Of a stretch of DNA of 64,000 bases, positions 8,265-16,295 are shown in pieces. The notes under the pieces are model-generated. The model was not told the DNA's origin and searched no databases. It worked only from the letters and a program-made list of their open reading frames with translations. The stretch lies in contig NZ_LMKL01000001.1 of NCBI RefSeq assembly GCF_001421505.1, forward strand, positions 558,001-622,000. Direction: 5' to 3'. The translations under genes were made by a program, and so were the position numbers. The first letter of the stretch is position 1. The number at the start of each line of letters is the position of its first letter. This DNA is from Sphingomonas sp. Leaf17. Its GTDB lineage: Bacteria > Pseudomonadota > Alphaproteobacteria > Sphingomonadales > Sphingomonadaceae.

Positions 8265-11006
8265 TCAGTCCCGTCCCGCATCGCGCGACGGGCGGCGGGC
8301 GGCGGGCGCATCGGGCGAGACGATCGCGGCGCGATCCAGCGCCTCGGGGATCAGGGCAAGGCACTGGATCGCCGCCAGTCCCCATTGCGCGGCGGCATTG
8401 GTCGAGACCCCCGGCCATTCGATCACAGCCCCGGTTCTACGGCGCGGATCGGTCGGCCATGTTCCCAGTCCCGCATCGCCGGACAGGAACTCGGACGCCG
8501 CCCGCGTGGCGAGTGCGGCATCCTGCTGTTCATGGGCCGCATAGGCGGTAAGCCGCGAGTGCCCCTCGCGCAGGTTGCGGGGGCCGAACGGCGCGCCGAA
8601 CTTTGCCAGATACTCCGCCTGCGGCGCGTTGTACCATCGGCAATAGTCCAGCCAGGCGGCGCGGTAACGCGGAACGTCGAGCAGGCGGATCAGCTCCGAA
8701 CTGACCTCCACCGCGCCGAACACCGCGTTCAGATGCGACAACCGGATCGGGCGACCATCGTCACGGAACCGGCCCGAGGCGAGGTCGAAGGGCGCGCTGC
8801 CGGTCATCCAGCCGTGCGGCAGCCGCCCGATGCTGTCGAGCCCAGCGACGATCCGGTCGCGCCACCGCGTATCGCCGGTCCGCTCCCATTCGGTCAGCCA
8901 GGCGGCGGCGAGCGGGCACCAGGTCGTGCCGAAGGTCATCTCGATCGTGCCCGCCGGCAGCACCGGTTTCTTCGCGCCCGGCACCTTGCGGCCGATCTCG
9001 ACCTGCTGCAGCCGCTGGTCGGACGTCAGGAGGTCGCGCATCAGGTCGCCGACACGCTCGTCCGCCGTCAGATAGTAGAAGATCCGCCGGTAACTCGCGT
9101 TGCTGACACGCGGCTGTTTGGAACTGTCGCTCCAGTGCTGGACACCGTGGCGCGTGCCCATGCCGGCGAAACGCCCGCCATGATACACATCGACCTCGCC
9201 GGTGTGACGGGTCATCGCCTCGGCAAAGCGGAACGCGGTCGCATCGCCGGTGCGCAGGAGCGAATACCAGAGCCACAGGTCGGGGGAGAGTTCGCTGTTG
9301 TCCCACGCGAAACCGCCGATGTCATAGCGCCAGCGATGCCGATCGCTGTCATAGGTATGCATGATGTCGCCGTGGTTCCAGAACCCGTACCACGCCCGAC
9401 GATCGACCTCGCCAGCGTAGAAATCGAGGAGGTTGCCGAGCTGGTTCTCGATCGCGGTGCGGTTCGGCGTCGACCGGTCGGGCAGGCCCCAGTCGCCGAA
9501 CACGCCGGCGGCATGAAGATGCCCGGGCGTCGCCATCAATTGCGGCGGCGTTGCCTGCGCCTGCGCCATCGCGGCCAGCGTCGCGGTGTCCGGGGTGGCC
9601 GGCAACGCCCACAAGGTCAGCTCGCTGGTACGCGCGATACCCGACGCATCGTCCCAACCCGGCTCGTAATCCTCATAGGTGACGGACAGCCCCTCGTTCT
9701 GCGCGGCATAGCCCTCCATCCCCATCGTGCCATGATAGGGGCGCAGGTCCATCGCCGGCGCGGCGGGCGACCACAGCCACGCGGTCAGCCGCGCGGTGTC
9801 GTGATCCGCGCCGTCGATGTGCAGCGCGGTCGGGTGACGCTGCCAGAAATAGCGCTGGCCGATCGCGGCCCCGCCGTCGGGACCACCGACATAGGCCAGC
9901 CCCGGCGCACGCGCGCCCTCGTCCGCGTCGATCCAGCCATGACCCGGCGCAGTACGCTTGGTCAGCTGCCAGCCATGGGCATTGGGCTGCTCCAGCCGGA
10001 AGTCACCCCATGCCGGTATCCGCTCCAGCGTGTCACGCACCGCAGGCGCCATCTGCGCCAGTGGCGGTGTCGCGTGGCCTGCCACCTGCGCCTCGCGGAA
10101 CGCACGGCCGGGATCACGGCGCAGACCGGTGAGCGGGCGGACGCCTTCGGCGAACATCTGCCCATCGGTGGCGATGCGGACGTGGCGATCGTGCAGGCTG
10201 CCGCGCATCGGCACGGTCGCCTGAACGCCAAGGCTGGTGAGAAAGTCCCGGCCGGCATTGCCATCGAACACGAAACTATGGACGATCCTGAGCGCCGCCG
10301 ATCCGGCATAGGCATAGAGCCGTAGGGTGAACGGCAGCCAGCGCCGGTCACCCATGACGTGCCGGCCGTCGATCCGGACGACCCCGCGCACCGGCCCGCG
10401 CTGTTCGACGGTGACCGTCTCGATCTCGCCCGCAAAGGGAACGGAATCGCCGTGCAGCGGGTCGGATCGGACCGACCCGACGAGGGTGACGTGTCCGAGC
10501 ACGGCGCGCCCGGATTGGGTCGCCGACCGAACGAGGGCGGCACCGGTGCGGCCGATCTCCCACCGCAGGTCGCCGACCTGCACGCGGACGGCATCGGCGG
10601 TTTCGGTGACGGTTACCGGATTTTGCGGCGCGACCCCGCGACCACGCGTGACCATCAGGCCATCGGGCGTGACATCGGCGGCCAGCGCGTGGGCGCTCCA
10701 TTTGATCGAGCCGTCGGGCCAGCTTGCCGTCGTCCAGGTCTGCGACGCGACACCGACCCCTCGCACCGTGCGCAGCGTCAGCGCGGTATCGCGCTTCAGG
10801 ACGCCGCGCGGCCAGGCGACGCCGAACGTCTGGCCGGTGTGCATCGCCGGCGCGGCACCGTCGATCCAGCGGATCGGTGCCGGCCGGAACGCAGGCACGC
10901 GTGCGGCATCGAGACGGACCGGCAGCATCGCGGTCGCGCCACCGAGCAAAACGGCCTTCAGCGTGTCGCGACGCGTGGGATTCAGAACGGTCATGGTCGT
11001 CTCCAT
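8265..11006 (-). CDS. PcRGLX/YetA-like exo-rhamnogalacturonan lyase (PL26-type)
   Basis: 913 aa secreted enzyme. A Tat-like signal (TRRDTLKAVLLGG, twin Arg at 12-13) is followed by the N-terminal RIFT-barrel signature of the PcRGLX/YetA group: GVAWPRG (62-68) and WPDGSIKW (96-103). The rest is an alpha/alpha-barrel-like region rich in Trp and Tyr. The family includes the exo-acting rhamnogalacturonan lyase of Penicillium (PL26), which releases unsaturated galacturonosyl-rhamnose by beta-elimination. The METT start sits 13 bp after the DUF6250 stop; further in-frame upstream sequence overlaps that gene and is excluded. Co-location with PL11, CE12 and GH105 genes supports RG-I as substrate. Confidence 0.8.
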   Translation of the reverse strand: METTMTVLNPTRRDTLKAVLLGGATAMLPVRLDAARVPAFRPAPIRWIDGAAPAMHTGQTFGVAWPRGVLKRDTALTLRTVRGVGVASQTWTTASWPDGSIKWSAHALAADVTPDGLMVTRGRGVAPQNPVTVTETADAVRVQVGDLRWEIGRTGAALVRSATQSGRAVLGHVTLVGSVRSDPLHGDSVPFAGEIETVTVEQRGPVRGVVRIDGRHVMGDRRWLPFTLRLYAYAGSAALRIVHSFVFDGNAGRDFLTSLGVQATVPMRGSLHDRHVRIATDGQMFAEGVRPLTGLRRDPGRAFREAQVAGHATPPLAQMAPAVRDTLERIPAWGDFRLEQPNAHGWQLTKRTAPGHGWIDADEGARAPGLAYVGGPDGGAAIGQRYFWQRHPTALHIDGADHDTARLTAWLWSPAAPAMDLRPYHGTMGMEGYAAQNEGLSVTYEDYEPGWDDASGIARTSELTLWALPATPDTATLAAMAQAQATPPQLMATPGHLHAAGVFGDWGLPDRSTPNRTAIENQLGNLLDFYAGEVDRRAWYGFWNHGDIMHTYDSDRHRWRYDIGGFAWDNSELSPDLWLWYSLLRTGDATAFRFAEAMTRHTGEVDVYHGGRFAGMGTRHGVQHWSDSSKQPRVSNASYRRIFYYLTADERVGDLMRDLLTSDQRLQQVEIGRKVPGAKKPVLPAGTIEMTFGTTWCPLAAAWLTEWERTGDTRWRDRIVAGLDSIGRLPHGWMTGSAPFDLASGRFRDDGRPIRLSHLNAVFGAVEVSSELIRLLDVPRYRAAWLDYCRWYNAPQAEYLAKFGAPFGPRNLREGHSRLTAYAAHEQQDAALATRAASEFLSGDAGLGTWPTDPRRRTGAVIEWPGVSTNAAAQWGLAAIQCLALIPEALDRAAIVSPDAPAARRPSRDAGRD

Positions 11007-11019
11007 CAGCAGGCCGTGG

Positions 11020-11709
11020 TCAGCGGGGCGTGATCGACAGGCGTCGGATACGCAGGTGGCTCCACGTCGTGCGCAGGCCGAAATGGCCGGCGGTGTAGGG
11101 TGCGGGATCATCGAGCGTGAACAGGCGGCGACCGTCCCGCTCGACCGCGATCGTCCGCCCGTCCGCGATCAGCCGGATCGTCGTCCAGCGGTTGGGCCGC
11201 AGCATGTCGGCCTCGTCGCTTTTGTCATGGCCGGGCAGCAACGGGCGGTCGCCGGTGCGCCCGACATAGCGGCGGAAGCGGGTGGTGGTGTTGCGGTTGC
11301 CGCCGATGCCGACATAATAGGTACGCAGGGTGTCATAGTCGGCAAAGGCGCCGCTGCGCCGCCGGGCGAGCACGGACCCGCCATCGTCATTGCGTGCCAT
11401 CCAGAAGGCGTTGAGGTCGCTGACGCGGTCGTTCGCGCCGCCGCGCGCCACCGCCATCGCCTGAAACCGGATGACGACCGGCGCCGCGACCGGCCGGCGC
11501 CACCACAGGGTCAGGCCCTTGGGGGTGTCGATGTCGATGACGCCGCGATGCTGCGTGACGCGCGCGGCAGGATCTTCGGCCTCGACCACCCAGTCGTCGG
11601 ACACGCGGTCGGCAGCGATCGGGCCGGCGGAGGGCGGATGCGCCATCATCGCGGTGGCCGAACCCGGAAGCCCGAGCGCCGCTGTGTAAATCCATGCCAT
11701 GACGCGCAT
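11020..11709 (-). CDS. DUF6250 domain-containing exported protein
   Basis: 229 aa with a short hydrophobic N-terminal signal (to about residue 20). The body is a concanavalin-like beta-sandwich pattern: DWVVEAEDP near the start, NDRVSDLNAFWMAR in the middle, YYVGIGGNRNTTTRFRRY, and WTTIRLIADGRTIAVERDG near the end. This matches DUF6250. It is the first gene of a two-gene operon with the PL26-type lyase. A carbohydrate-binding or lyase-like role in RG-I degradation is plausible from fold and context; no catalytic residues can be assigned. Confidence 0.7.
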   Translation of the reverse strand: MRVMAWIYTAALGLPGSATAMMAHPPSAGPIAADRVSDDWVVEAEDPAARVTQHRGVIDIDTPKGLTLWWRRPVAAPVVIRFQAMAVARGGANDRVSDLNAFWMARNDDGGSVLARRRSGAFADYDTLRTYYVGIGGNRNTTTRFRRYVGRTGDRPLLPGHDKSDEADMLRPNRWTTIRLIADGRTIAVERDGRRLFTLDDPAPYTAGHFGLRTTWSHLRIRRLSITPR

Positions 11710-11890
11710 GTCGTTCCCCTCCCCGCGCTGTCGCCGCGCTGATGGGTCTTCTAGGCGGCAATTGCGCGACCGCCAATACGATCCCGAATATTAGCGCACT
11801 ATTTCACATGATGAATATTTATCGGCCGGGCAGTTGCGCTTGGCGGGATCGCGTCGCATCATGCGGGACATAAAAGGCAGGAGAGTGGGC

Positions 11891-12682
11891 GTGAGAAACG
11901 GCGTGCTGATGGCGATCGCTCTGGTCGCACCGGTGATCGGTGGCGCGACTCCGCCTCCGATGCGGATTTTCATTGCCAGCGATTCGACCGCACAGGATTA
12001 CAAGGCGGATCGCTATCCCCAATCGGGCTGGGGCACGATGCTGCGCTGCGCTGTCGCCCCCAACGTCGAAATCGTGAACCGCGCGATCGGCGGTCGCAGC
12101 ACCAACAGCTTCATTCGCGAAGGCCGGCTGGACACGATCGCGACAGACCTGCGCAAGGGCGATACCCTGCTGATCCAGTTCGGCCACAATGACGCCAGCA
12201 TCGACAAACCCGAACGCTACACCAGCATCGACCAGTATCGCGCGAACCTGCGCCGGTTCCTCGACGTTGCCAGACGGGCAGGCGCGAAGGCGGTCATCCT
12301 GACGCCGGTCGCGCGACGCGACTTCAGGGACGGGATCGAACAGCCCAGCTTCCCGACCTATGCCGAGGCGGCGCGACAGGTGGCACGCGAAACGCGGACG
12401 CCGCTGATCGACCTGGGCCGGACATCGCAGGCGCTGGTGCAGGCCGCCGGCCCCGATGCGGCCAAGGGATATTATCTCCACTATACCGGCACGGCGGGTG
12501 CGCCCGGCTATCCCGCCGGGGTGACGGACGATACGCATTTCAGCGAGATCGGCGCTCGGCGGATCGCCGATCTGGTGGCGACCGGACTGCACCGACTGAA
12601 GCTGCCGATCGCGCGGTATGTCATGCCGGGGACGCCTGCGCTGACGCGGGCGACACCGGCCGGCGGCCCGTCGTGCGGCTGA
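11891..12682 (+). CDS. Rhamnogalacturonan acetylesterase (SGNH/GDSL, CE12)
   Basis: 263 aa exported esterase that removes acetyl groups from the RG-I backbone. SGNH blocks are visible: ASDSTAQD with nucleophile Ser32, IGGRSTNSF, the FGHNDAS block with Asn100, and C-terminal DDTHFSEIG carrying the Asp/His pair. The GTG at 11891 is chosen as start because AGGAGAG lies about 6 bases upstream and the protein then begins with a clean signal peptide; an ATG at 11861 is the alternative. The stop overlaps the start of a second CE12 gene. It is divergent from the DUF6250/PL26 pair. Confidence 0.86.
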   Translation: MRNGVLMAIALVAPVIGGATPPPMRIFIASDSTAQDYKADRYPQSGWGTMLRCAVAPNVEIVNRAIGGRSTNSFIREGRLDTIATDLRKGDTLLIQFGHNDASIDKPERYTSIDQYRANLRRFLDVARRAGAKAVILTPVARRDFRDGIEQPSFPTYAEAARQVARETRTPLIDLGRTSQALVQAAGPDAAKGYYLHYTGTAGAPGYPAGVTDDTHFSEIGARRIADLVATGLHRLKLPIARYVMPGTPALTRATPAGGPSCG

Positions 12683-13905
12683 TCGGTGCGCTGGTTCTGG
12701 GGGCCGCGCTGATGGCTGGTCCGGCCGAGGGCCAGTCACGGCGTTTCGTTTTCGCGGGCAAGCCGGCCCCCAAGGACGCCGTCGCCGTTCCCGCCGGTCG
12801 CCCCTATGCCGATGGCTACGGATTCGAAGGTGGCAACCCCGCGCTGTTCTCGGTCGCGGTGCCGCCCGGCAACTACCGCGTCACGGTGACGCTGGGCCGC
12901 GATGACATCCGCACCGACACGACGATCAAGGCGGAGTCGCGGCGGCTGATGCTGGACCGTGTCGTTGTACCCGCCGGGCGAACGGTCATGCGCAGCTTTG
13001 TGGTCAACGTCCGCGATGCCACGCTTGCCCCGCCGCCGGTCAACGCGCCGGGCGGCACGGCGGTGCTGCTGAAACCGCGCGAACGCGGGTCGTTCAGCTG
13101 GGACGACAGGCTGACACTGGAAATGCTTGGCACCGCGCCCGGCGTCACCGCGATCACCGTCGAGCCGGTGACGGTGCCGACCGTGTTCCTGCTGGGCGAC
13201 TCCACCGTTACCGACCAGCCGGCCGAACCGGCGGCAAGCTGGGGGCAGATGCTGCCCGTCTTCTTCCGTCCCGATGTCGCCGTCGCCAATCACGCGGAAT
13301 CGGGCGAGACGATGAAGTCGTTCATGACCGAGCTTCGCTTTGCCAAGGTGCTGGAAACCGCGAAGGCGGGCGACTGGGCGCTGATCCAGTTCGGGCACAA
13401 TGACCAGAAGACGCAGTGGCCGCAGACCTATGCCGCCGCCGAGACGACCTATCGCGATTATCTGCGCGCATGGATCGCGGAGTTCCGGCGGCGCGGCGTG
13501 ACGCCGGTCCTGGTGACCTCGCCCGAGCGGCGGATGTGGACCGGGTCCGCCATCCGCCCAACGCTGGCCGACTATGCGGCGGCGGTGAAGACAGTCGGTG
13601 CGGACCTGCGCGTGCCGGTGATCGACCTGAACATGGCGTCAATCCGCTTTTACGAGGCGCTGGGGCCGACGCGTGCGCCGCTCGCCTTCAACGACGGCGG
13701 CAAGGACGCCACGCATCACGACAATTACGGCGCGTGGGTGCTCGCGCGTGCGGTGGCGGCGGGCATGGCGGCGGCGAAACTGCCGCTGGCCGCGCATCTC
13801 AGGCCGGATCTGGCGGCGTTCGATGCCGGCCGTCCGCCCGACCCCGCGACGTTCCGGCTCGCGCCCAGCGTGGCGCACGATTCAACCCGACCGGACGGGA
13901 ACTGA
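12673..13905 (+). CDS. Rhamnogalacturonan acetylesterase with N-terminal beta-sandwich (CE12)
   Basis: 410 aa. GTG start overlapping the previous gene by 10 bp. A signal peptide (MRLIGALVLGAALMAGPAEG) is followed by a beta-rich domain (about 22-165) of carbohydrate-binding-like character, then an SGNH hydrolase domain: LLGDSTVTD with Ser177, FGHNDQ, and DATHHDNYGAW with the catalytic Asp/His. The two-domain layout is typical of plant-pectin-degrading CE12 enzymes. The tandem with the single-domain copy suggests different acetyl positions or polymer versus oligomer substrates. Confidence 0.86.
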   Translation: MRLIGALVLGAALMAGPAEGQSRRFVFAGKPAPKDAVAVPAGRPYADGYGFEGGNPALFSVAVPPGNYRVTVTLGRDDIRTDTTIKAESRRLMLDRVVVPAGRTVMRSFVVNVRDATLAPPPVNAPGGTAVLLKPRERGSFSWDDRLTLEMLGTAPGVTAITVEPVTVPTVFLLGDSTVTDQPAEPAASWGQMLPVFFRPDVAVANHAESGETMKSFMTELRFAKVLETAKAGDWALIQFGHNDQKTQWPQTYAAAETTYRDYLRAWIAEFRRRGVTPVLVTSPERRMWTGSAIRPTLADYAAAVKTVGADLRVPVIDLNMASIRFYEALGPTRAPLAFNDGGKDATHHDNYGAWVLARAVAAGMAAAKLPLAAHLRPDLAAFDAGRPPDPATFRLAPSVAHDSTRPDGN

Positions 13906-13906
13906 C

Positions 13907-14881
13907 ATGACGACACGCCGAACGATCCTTGCGGGTACCCTCGCCAGTCTGATCCCGCTGCCCGCGCTCGCACAAACACTCGCACAAACAGATGCCCCAC
14001 CCGTCGAACGCTTTCCGATCTGGCCCGGTGCGGCACCCGGCGGCCCGACCCCTGCGGTCGTCGACGCATGGGTCGGGCGATCGCCGACCGGCGGAGCGGA
14101 CGATATCGCCTGGCCGCATGTCGCGACGCCGATGCTCACCGTCGTGCGCCCCGCACGACCGACGGGAGCGGCCGTGCTGATCTGTCCGGGCGGCGGCTAT
14201 GCCCGCGTCGCGGTAGGGCGGACGGGTGGCGGCATCGCCCGCGACTTCGCAGCGCGCGGCATCACCGCGTTCGAGCTGCTGTACCGGCTGCCGCACGATA
14301 ACTGGGCCGCGGGGCCGGATGCGCCGTTGCAGGATGCGCAGCGGGCGATGCGTATCATCCGCGCGGGTGCCGGCACGCGCTGGACCATTGATCCGGCGCG
14401 CGTTGCCGTCACCGGGTTTTCGGCGGGCGGGCATCTCGCCGCGCGGCTGGCGGCGCGATCGGCGATGTCGACCTATACGCCGGTCGATCCCGTGGACCGG
14501 TTGTCGGCCCGCCCGGTGGTCGCCGGCCTGTTCTTCCCGGTGGTGACGATGCTCGACGACGGGGTGCACGCGCAGTCGCGCCGCGAACTGCTCGGCAGCC
14601 ATGCCGCCGACCCCGACTGGCAACAACGCTATTCCGCGCAGATCGGTCTGGGCAGCGACATGCCGCCGACCTTCGTGGCGCACAATGGCGACGATCCGGT
14701 CGTGCCGATGCGTAACAGCGTGCTGATGTACACAGCCCTGCATGCCGCGAAGATACCGGCCGAACTGATGATCTTCGAGAAGGGCGGCCACGGTCCGCCC
14801 GCCGCGCACCGCGACGGATCGCCGGTGGCGTGGATGGAGCTTTTTCTGGCCTGGTCGCGCGACCATGGCTGGCCCGCCTGA
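13907..14881 (+). CDS. Alpha/beta hydrolase, carbohydrate esterase-like
   Basis: 324 aa. Exported (TTRRTILAG start, Tat-like, cleavage near ALAQ). Oxyanion-hole PGGGY (94-98), nucleophile elbow GFSAGG (Ser172), acid in NGDDPVVP and catalytic His in KGGHG are visible, giving a complete triad of the BD-FAE/acetyl-xylan-esterase type. It begins 1 base after the CE12 stop, and its own stop overlaps the PL22 start (ATGA). It probably removes acetyl, methyl or feruloyl substituents from pectic oligosaccharides; the exact ester is not readable. Confidence 0.82.
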   Translation: MTTRRTILAGTLASLIPLPALAQTLAQTDAPPVERFPIWPGAAPGGPTPAVVDAWVGRSPTGGADDIAWPHVATPMLTVVRPARPTGAAVLICPGGGYARVAVGRTGGGIARDFAARGITAFELLYRLPHDNWAAGPDAPLQDAQRAMRIIRAGAGTRWTIDPARVAVTGFSAGGHLAARLAARSAMSTYTPVDPVDRLSARPVVAGLFFPVVTMLDDGVHAQSRRELLGSHAADPDWQQRYSAQIGLGSDMPPTFVAHNGDDPVVPMRNSVLMYTALHAAKIPAELMIFEKGGHGPPAAHRDGSPVAWMELFLAWSRDHGWPA

Positions 14882-16221
14882 TGAACGGAATGACGATGCG
14901 GAAACATACACTCAGTCTCGGTCTGGCGTTGGTCGTTGCAACGCCCCCGGCCACGGCCCAGGTCGCGGCCCAGGTCACGGCCAAGCCAGCGTCATGGATC
15001 GACGCGAAGACCGGCCACCGCATCCTGCGGCTGTCCGATGCACCGGGCAATTACGCGCTGTATTTCAACTACAATGCCTACACGCCGCAGGGCGACCGGA
15101 TGATCTTCCAGACCGCCGACGGGATATCGGTGGCGGACACGAAGTCCTGGACGGTAAAGCCCCTGCTGCGCCGACCGGGCCTGCACCTGCTGTTCGCCGG
15201 CCACACGACGCGCACCGCCTATTTCTCCGAACAGGGCAAGGGCGGTGCCGATGCGCCGGTCACGATCTACGCCGCCGACATCGACACCGGCAAGGTGCGG
15301 AAAATCGCCGACGTGCCAAAGGGCAGCCGGATCGACACGATCAACGCCGACGAAACCCTGTTGGCCGGACAGATTGCAGCGCGCGACATGCCGCTTCAGC
15401 CGAATGCGGCCGGCGTCGACATCAGGACCGGGCAGACCGCCTATGCCGCCAACTGGCCCGACGGGCGGCCGATGACCTATGCCGATGCCAAGGAATTTCG
15501 TCTGAACCAGCGGCTCGACGCGCGGATCCCGATGGAGATCTTCACCGTCGACGTGAAGACCGGCGCGCGGCGCAGCATCGTGAAATCGACCGACTGGCTG
15601 AACCACCTGCAATTCTCGCCGACCGACCCGACGCTGCTGATGTATTGCCATGAGGGGCCGTGGCACCGGGTCGACCGGATCTGGACGGTGCGCACCGATG
15701 GCAGCCAGAAGACGAAGGTCCACACCCGAACGATGAACATGGAGATTGCCGGCCACGAGTTCTGGTCACCCGATGGCAAGACCATCTGGTATGACTTGCA
15801 GACACCGCGCGGCGAGGATTTCTGGCTGGCCGGCTATGACGTGGCGACCGCCAAGCGCCGCTGGTATCACCTGGAGCGCAACGAATGGTCGGTGCATTAC
15901 AATGTGTCGGCCGACCAGACTCTGTTTTCCGGCGATGGCGGTGACAGCGAAATGGTCGCGCGCGCGCCCGACGCGAAGTGGCTGTATCTGTTCCGCCCGC
16001 GCGCGGTGCCCGATGTCGCCGGGATTCGCGCCGACAATGCCGACGCCCTGATCGAACCCGGCACCTTCGCGACCGAGAAACTGGTCGACATGAGCCGGCA
16101 GGATTACAAGCTGGAGCCGAACGCGCGCTTCTCGCCCGACGGCAAATGGCTGATCTTTCGCGCCAATATCGAGGGGAAGGCCGCGATCTACGCGGTCGAA
16201 ACGGGCAAGCCGGCCCGGTGA
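14881..16221 (+). CDS. Oligogalacturonate lyase family protein (PL22)
   Basis: 446 aa. A signal peptide (ATPPATAQ) is followed by beta-propeller repeats. A TGHRILRLSD segment opens the domain, and GHEFWSPDGKTIWYD carries a His of the kind that binds the catalytic metal in PL22. The family cleaves short oligogalacturonides by beta-elimination to give unsaturated uronate. A signal peptide is unusual, since classical PL22 enzymes are cytoplasmic, and implies periplasmic action. The start is either 14881 (ATGA overlap) or 14896. It is the last gene of the CE12-CE12-esterase-PL22 run. Confidence 0.78.
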   Translation: MNGMTMRKHTLSLGLALVVATPPATAQVAAQVTAKPASWIDAKTGHRILRLSDAPGNYALYFNYNAYTPQGDRMIFQTADGISVADTKSWTVKPLLRRPGLHLLFAGHTTRTAYFSEQGKGGADAPVTIYAADIDTGKVRKIADVPKGSRIDTINADETLLAGQIAARDMPLQPNAAGVDIRTGQTAYAANWPDGRPMTYADAKEFRLNQRLDARIPMEIFTVDVKTGARRSIVKSTDWLNHLQFSPTDPTLLMYCHEGPWHRVDRIWTVRTDGSQKTKVHTRTMNMEIAGHEFWSPDGKTIWYDLQTPRGEDFWLAGYDVATAKRRWYHLERNEWSVHYNVSADQTLFSGDGGDSEMVARAPDAKWLYLFRPRAVPDVAGIRADNADALIEPGTFATEKLVDMSRQDYKLEPNARFSPDGKWLIFRANIEGKAAIYAVETGKPAR

Positions 16222-16295
16222 CCGACGGTCGCCCGTAACGACCGCCCTTACCCTTCCCCGCCGCAGCCGGCCGGCAGGGTGAGGACGATCCGCCG

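Noticed and set aside
8385..10325. 646-codon open frame on the + strand
   Set aside because: It is fully antisense to the PL26-type lyase, has Arg/Gly-rich low-quality protein and no family motif; it is a GC-rich shadow frame.
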